Source of the DNA: Streptomyces sp. C10-9-1
GTDB taxonomy: Bacteria > Actinomycetota > Actinomycetes > Streptomycetales > Streptomycetaceae
Assembly (NCBI RefSeq): GCF_024497955.1
Contig: NZ_JANHKP010000019.1
Location: 62,001 to 126,000 of the forward strand
Direction: 5' to 3'
Length of the DNA: 64,000 nt
Below the pieces are notes generated by a model. It was not told the origin of the DNA. It ran no database searches and saw only the letters and a list, made by a program, of their open reading frames with translations. The position numbers and the translations under genes were made by a program. Numbering within the stretch: position 1 is the first letter of the stretch; each line of letters starts with the position of its first letter. Positions 62,410-64,000 of this stretch are shown in pieces.

Positions 62410-64000
62410 TCAGCCCCCGTCGCGCCAGTCGGCGGCGAACGCGTCCAGCTCGTCCGCGCCCAGCTCGATCAGGGGCTCCTCCGCCGCGTCCCCGTCCGGA
62501 TCCGCCCCCGGGTCCGGGGTCCTCTCCCGCACGGCGACCGCGAGTGCGGCCACCGTCTTGTGGGCGAACACGTCGCGCGGGGCAAGGTCCAGCCCCTCGG
62601 CCTGGGCCAGCGTCACCAGCTTGATGGAACTGATCGAGTCGCCGCCGAGGTCGAAGAAGCTGTCCTCCGCCCCGACCGCGTCCAGCTCCAGGGCCTTCGC
62701 GAACAGCGCGCACAGCTGCTCCTCGCGCGCGGTCCGCGGCGCCCGCCCGCCCTTCGGGCCGGCGAAGTCGGGTGCGGGCAGCGCGGCCCGGTCCAGCTTG
62801 CCGCTCGGAGTGGCCGGCAGGCGCTCCAGCACCACGACGGCCGCCGGGACCATGTGCTCGGGCAGCGCCGCGGCCGCCCGGGCGCGCAGCGCCCCCGGCT
62901 CCGGCAGGGCGCCCGGCCGCGGGGCCGCGTACGCCACGAGCTGCCGCAGCCCCGGCCGGTCCTCGCGCACCACGACGACCGCCTGCGCCACCGACGGGTC
63001 CTGGGCCAGCACCGCCTCCACCTCGCCCGGCTCGATGCGGAAACCGCGCACCTTGACCTGGTCGTCGGCCCGGCCCAGGTATTCGAGGGCCCCGTCCCCG
63101 CCACGGCGGGCGAGGTCGCCGGTGCGGTACATGCGCGACCCGGGCGGGCCGAAGGGGTCGGCCGTGAACCGCTGCGCCGTCAGTCCCGGCCGCCGCAGGT
63201 AGCCGCGAGCCGGACCCGCGCCCGCCAGGTACAGCTCCCCCGGTGCGCCGGGCGGCACGGGGCGCAGCGCCCCGTCCAGCAGGTACACGCGGGCCCCGGT
63301 GACGGGCGTGCCCAGCGGCGGACGGCACCTGCCCTCCAGCGGCGCGCTCATGGTCGCCATGACGGTCGCCTCGGTCGGGCCGTAGGCGTTGACCATCCGG
63401 CGTCCGGCGGACCAGCGCTCCACCAGGTCCGGCGGGCACGCCTCGGCGCCGACGACGAGCGTCACCCCCTCGGGAAGGCCCCCCTCCGGCACGACGGCCA
63501 GTGAGGAGGGCGGAAGCAGCAGCAGCGTCACCCCCAGGCGCTCCACCGCGGCCGCCAGCGCGGGCCCCGGCAGCAGCTCCTCCGCGGGCGCGGTCACCGC
63601 GGTCGCCCCGGTCAGCAGCGCGGTCGTCCACTCCCACACGGAGGCGTCGAAGCTCGGGGAGGCGAACAGCAGCACCCGCTCCTCCTCGCGCAGCGCCAGC
63701 CCCGCGCGCTGCTGGTCGACCATCGCCCCGATGCCCGCGTGCGGCACGGCGACCCCCTTGGGCAGCCCGGTGGAACCCGAGGTGTAGATCAGATAGGCGG
63801 GATGCAGGGGGTGCAGGGGCGCGGTGCGTTCGGCGTCCGTCAGCGGCTCCGCGGACCGCCCGGCGCCCAGGGGGCCGTGCTCGCCGAGGAGTTCGGCCGG
63901 ATCGCCGTCGAGCGGCAGCACCGGTGCGGCACCCGCCCCCGCGGGCAGCGCGGGCGCCCCGCCGCCGGTGACCACGAGGGCCGGCGCCGCGTCGCCGAGG
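62410..64000 (-). CDS. Nonribosomal peptide synthetase, C-terminal adenylation-carrier part
   Basis: The gene runs leftward and enters from beyond the right edge; 530 residues are visible. A-domain cores: A3 [15 protein letters not shown]4 FDASVWEW, A5 [12 protein letters not shown]7 YRTGDLA, A8 [21 protein letters not shown]10 PSGKLDR. The carrier domain follows ([15 protein letters not shown]). It ends with about 40 acidic residues ([18 protein letters not shown]) and no thioesterase, condensation or epimerase domain, so release or hand-over occurs in trans. Hand-derived specificity code is D-A-W-S-V-G-A-V-M-K; substrate not assigned. Confidence 0.95.
   Translation of the reverse strand, partial: LGDAAPALVVTGGGAPALPAGAGAAPVLPLDGDPAELLGEHGPLGAGRSAEPLTDAERTAPLHPLHPAYLIYTSGSTGLPKGVAVPHAGIGAMVDQQRAGLALREEERVLLFASPSFDASVWEWTTALLTGATAVTAPAEELLPGPALAAAVERLGVTLLLLPPSSLAVVPEGGLPEGVTLVVGAEACPPDLVERWSAGRRMVNAYGPTEATVMATMSAPLEGRCRPPLGTPVTGARVYLLDGALRPVPPGAPGELYLAGAGPARGYLRRPGLTAQRFTADPFGPPGSRMYRTGDLARRGGDGALEYLGRADDQVKVRGFRIEPGEVEAVLAQDPSVAQAVVVVREDRPGLRQLVAYAAPRPGALPEPGALRARAAAALPEHMVPAAVVVLERLPATPSGKLDRAALPAPDFAGPKGGRAPRTAREEQLCALFAKALELDAVGAEDSFFDLGGDSISSIKLVTLAQAEGLDLAPRDVFAHKTVAALAVAVRERTPDPGADPDGDAAEEPLIELGADELDAFAADWRDGG

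Overview
The window is very GC-rich DNA with GTG starts, tightly coupled operons (ATGA/GTGA overlaps) and long GC hairpins without U-tracts. Together with actinobacterial markers (Lsr2, SigE-CseABC, short ArgA, a LAxTG sortase substrate, an NRPS cluster) this points to a Streptomyces or close relative. Gene names were assigned by recognising motifs and gene order by eye; no database search was run.

Layout. 1-4.7 kb: start of a nuoD-like gene behind a MidA/NDUFAF7-type methyltransferase, a NarL-type two-component system, and an ArsR-type regulator. 4.7-11.8 kb: threonine-aldolase-like enzyme, then a coupled cofactor operon (DUF2520 Rossmann protein, panC, nadB, nadC, coaX) closed by a strong hairpin. 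11.9-18.1 kb: two conserved unknowns, a BlaI-type repressor, argA, lsr2 (tail-to-tail overlap with an unknown gene), and clpC with a probable ClgR site. 18.1-26.4 kb: cell-envelope block with a PBP4-type carboxypeptidase, an M23 endopeptidase, the sigE-cseA-cseB-cseC envelope stress operon, mutY and a PAP2 phosphatase. 26.5-33.0 kb: anchored and secreted proteins, including a LAETG sortase substrate, then radA-disA (DNA repair and c-di-AMP synthesis). 33.2-45.3 kb: a sigma/anti-sigma-like membrane fusion protein, a Cys-rich protein, Ppx/GppA, a TIM-barrel isomerase, TetR, ilvD, a PQQ-repeat Ser/Thr kinase, a PadR/membrane-protein pair and a GNAT enzyme.

45.8 kb to the right edge is a biosynthetic gene cluster, cut at the window end. 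One leftward operon holds an exporter, an amidase, a KAS III-like enzyme, a free carrier protein and a free adenylation enzyme. A second pair is carrier protein plus a long acyl-CoA dehydrogenase. A third leftward group is NRPS (adenylation-carrier C-terminus), an HxE-type Fe/2-oxoglutarate oxygenase, an SDR and a P450. A type II thioesterase, an Sfp-type phosphopantetheinyl transferase, a LuxR regulator and an XRE/NB-ARC regulator complete it. No thioesterase domain closes the visible NRPS. The likely product is a modified, probably acyl- or aminoacyl-capped peptide; its identity cannot be read from this window.

The most unusual items are the carrier/KAS III/amidase loading set, the KAS III with an altered catalytic triad, the sigma-ZAS-TM-BACON fusion, and the methyltransferase beside nuoD.
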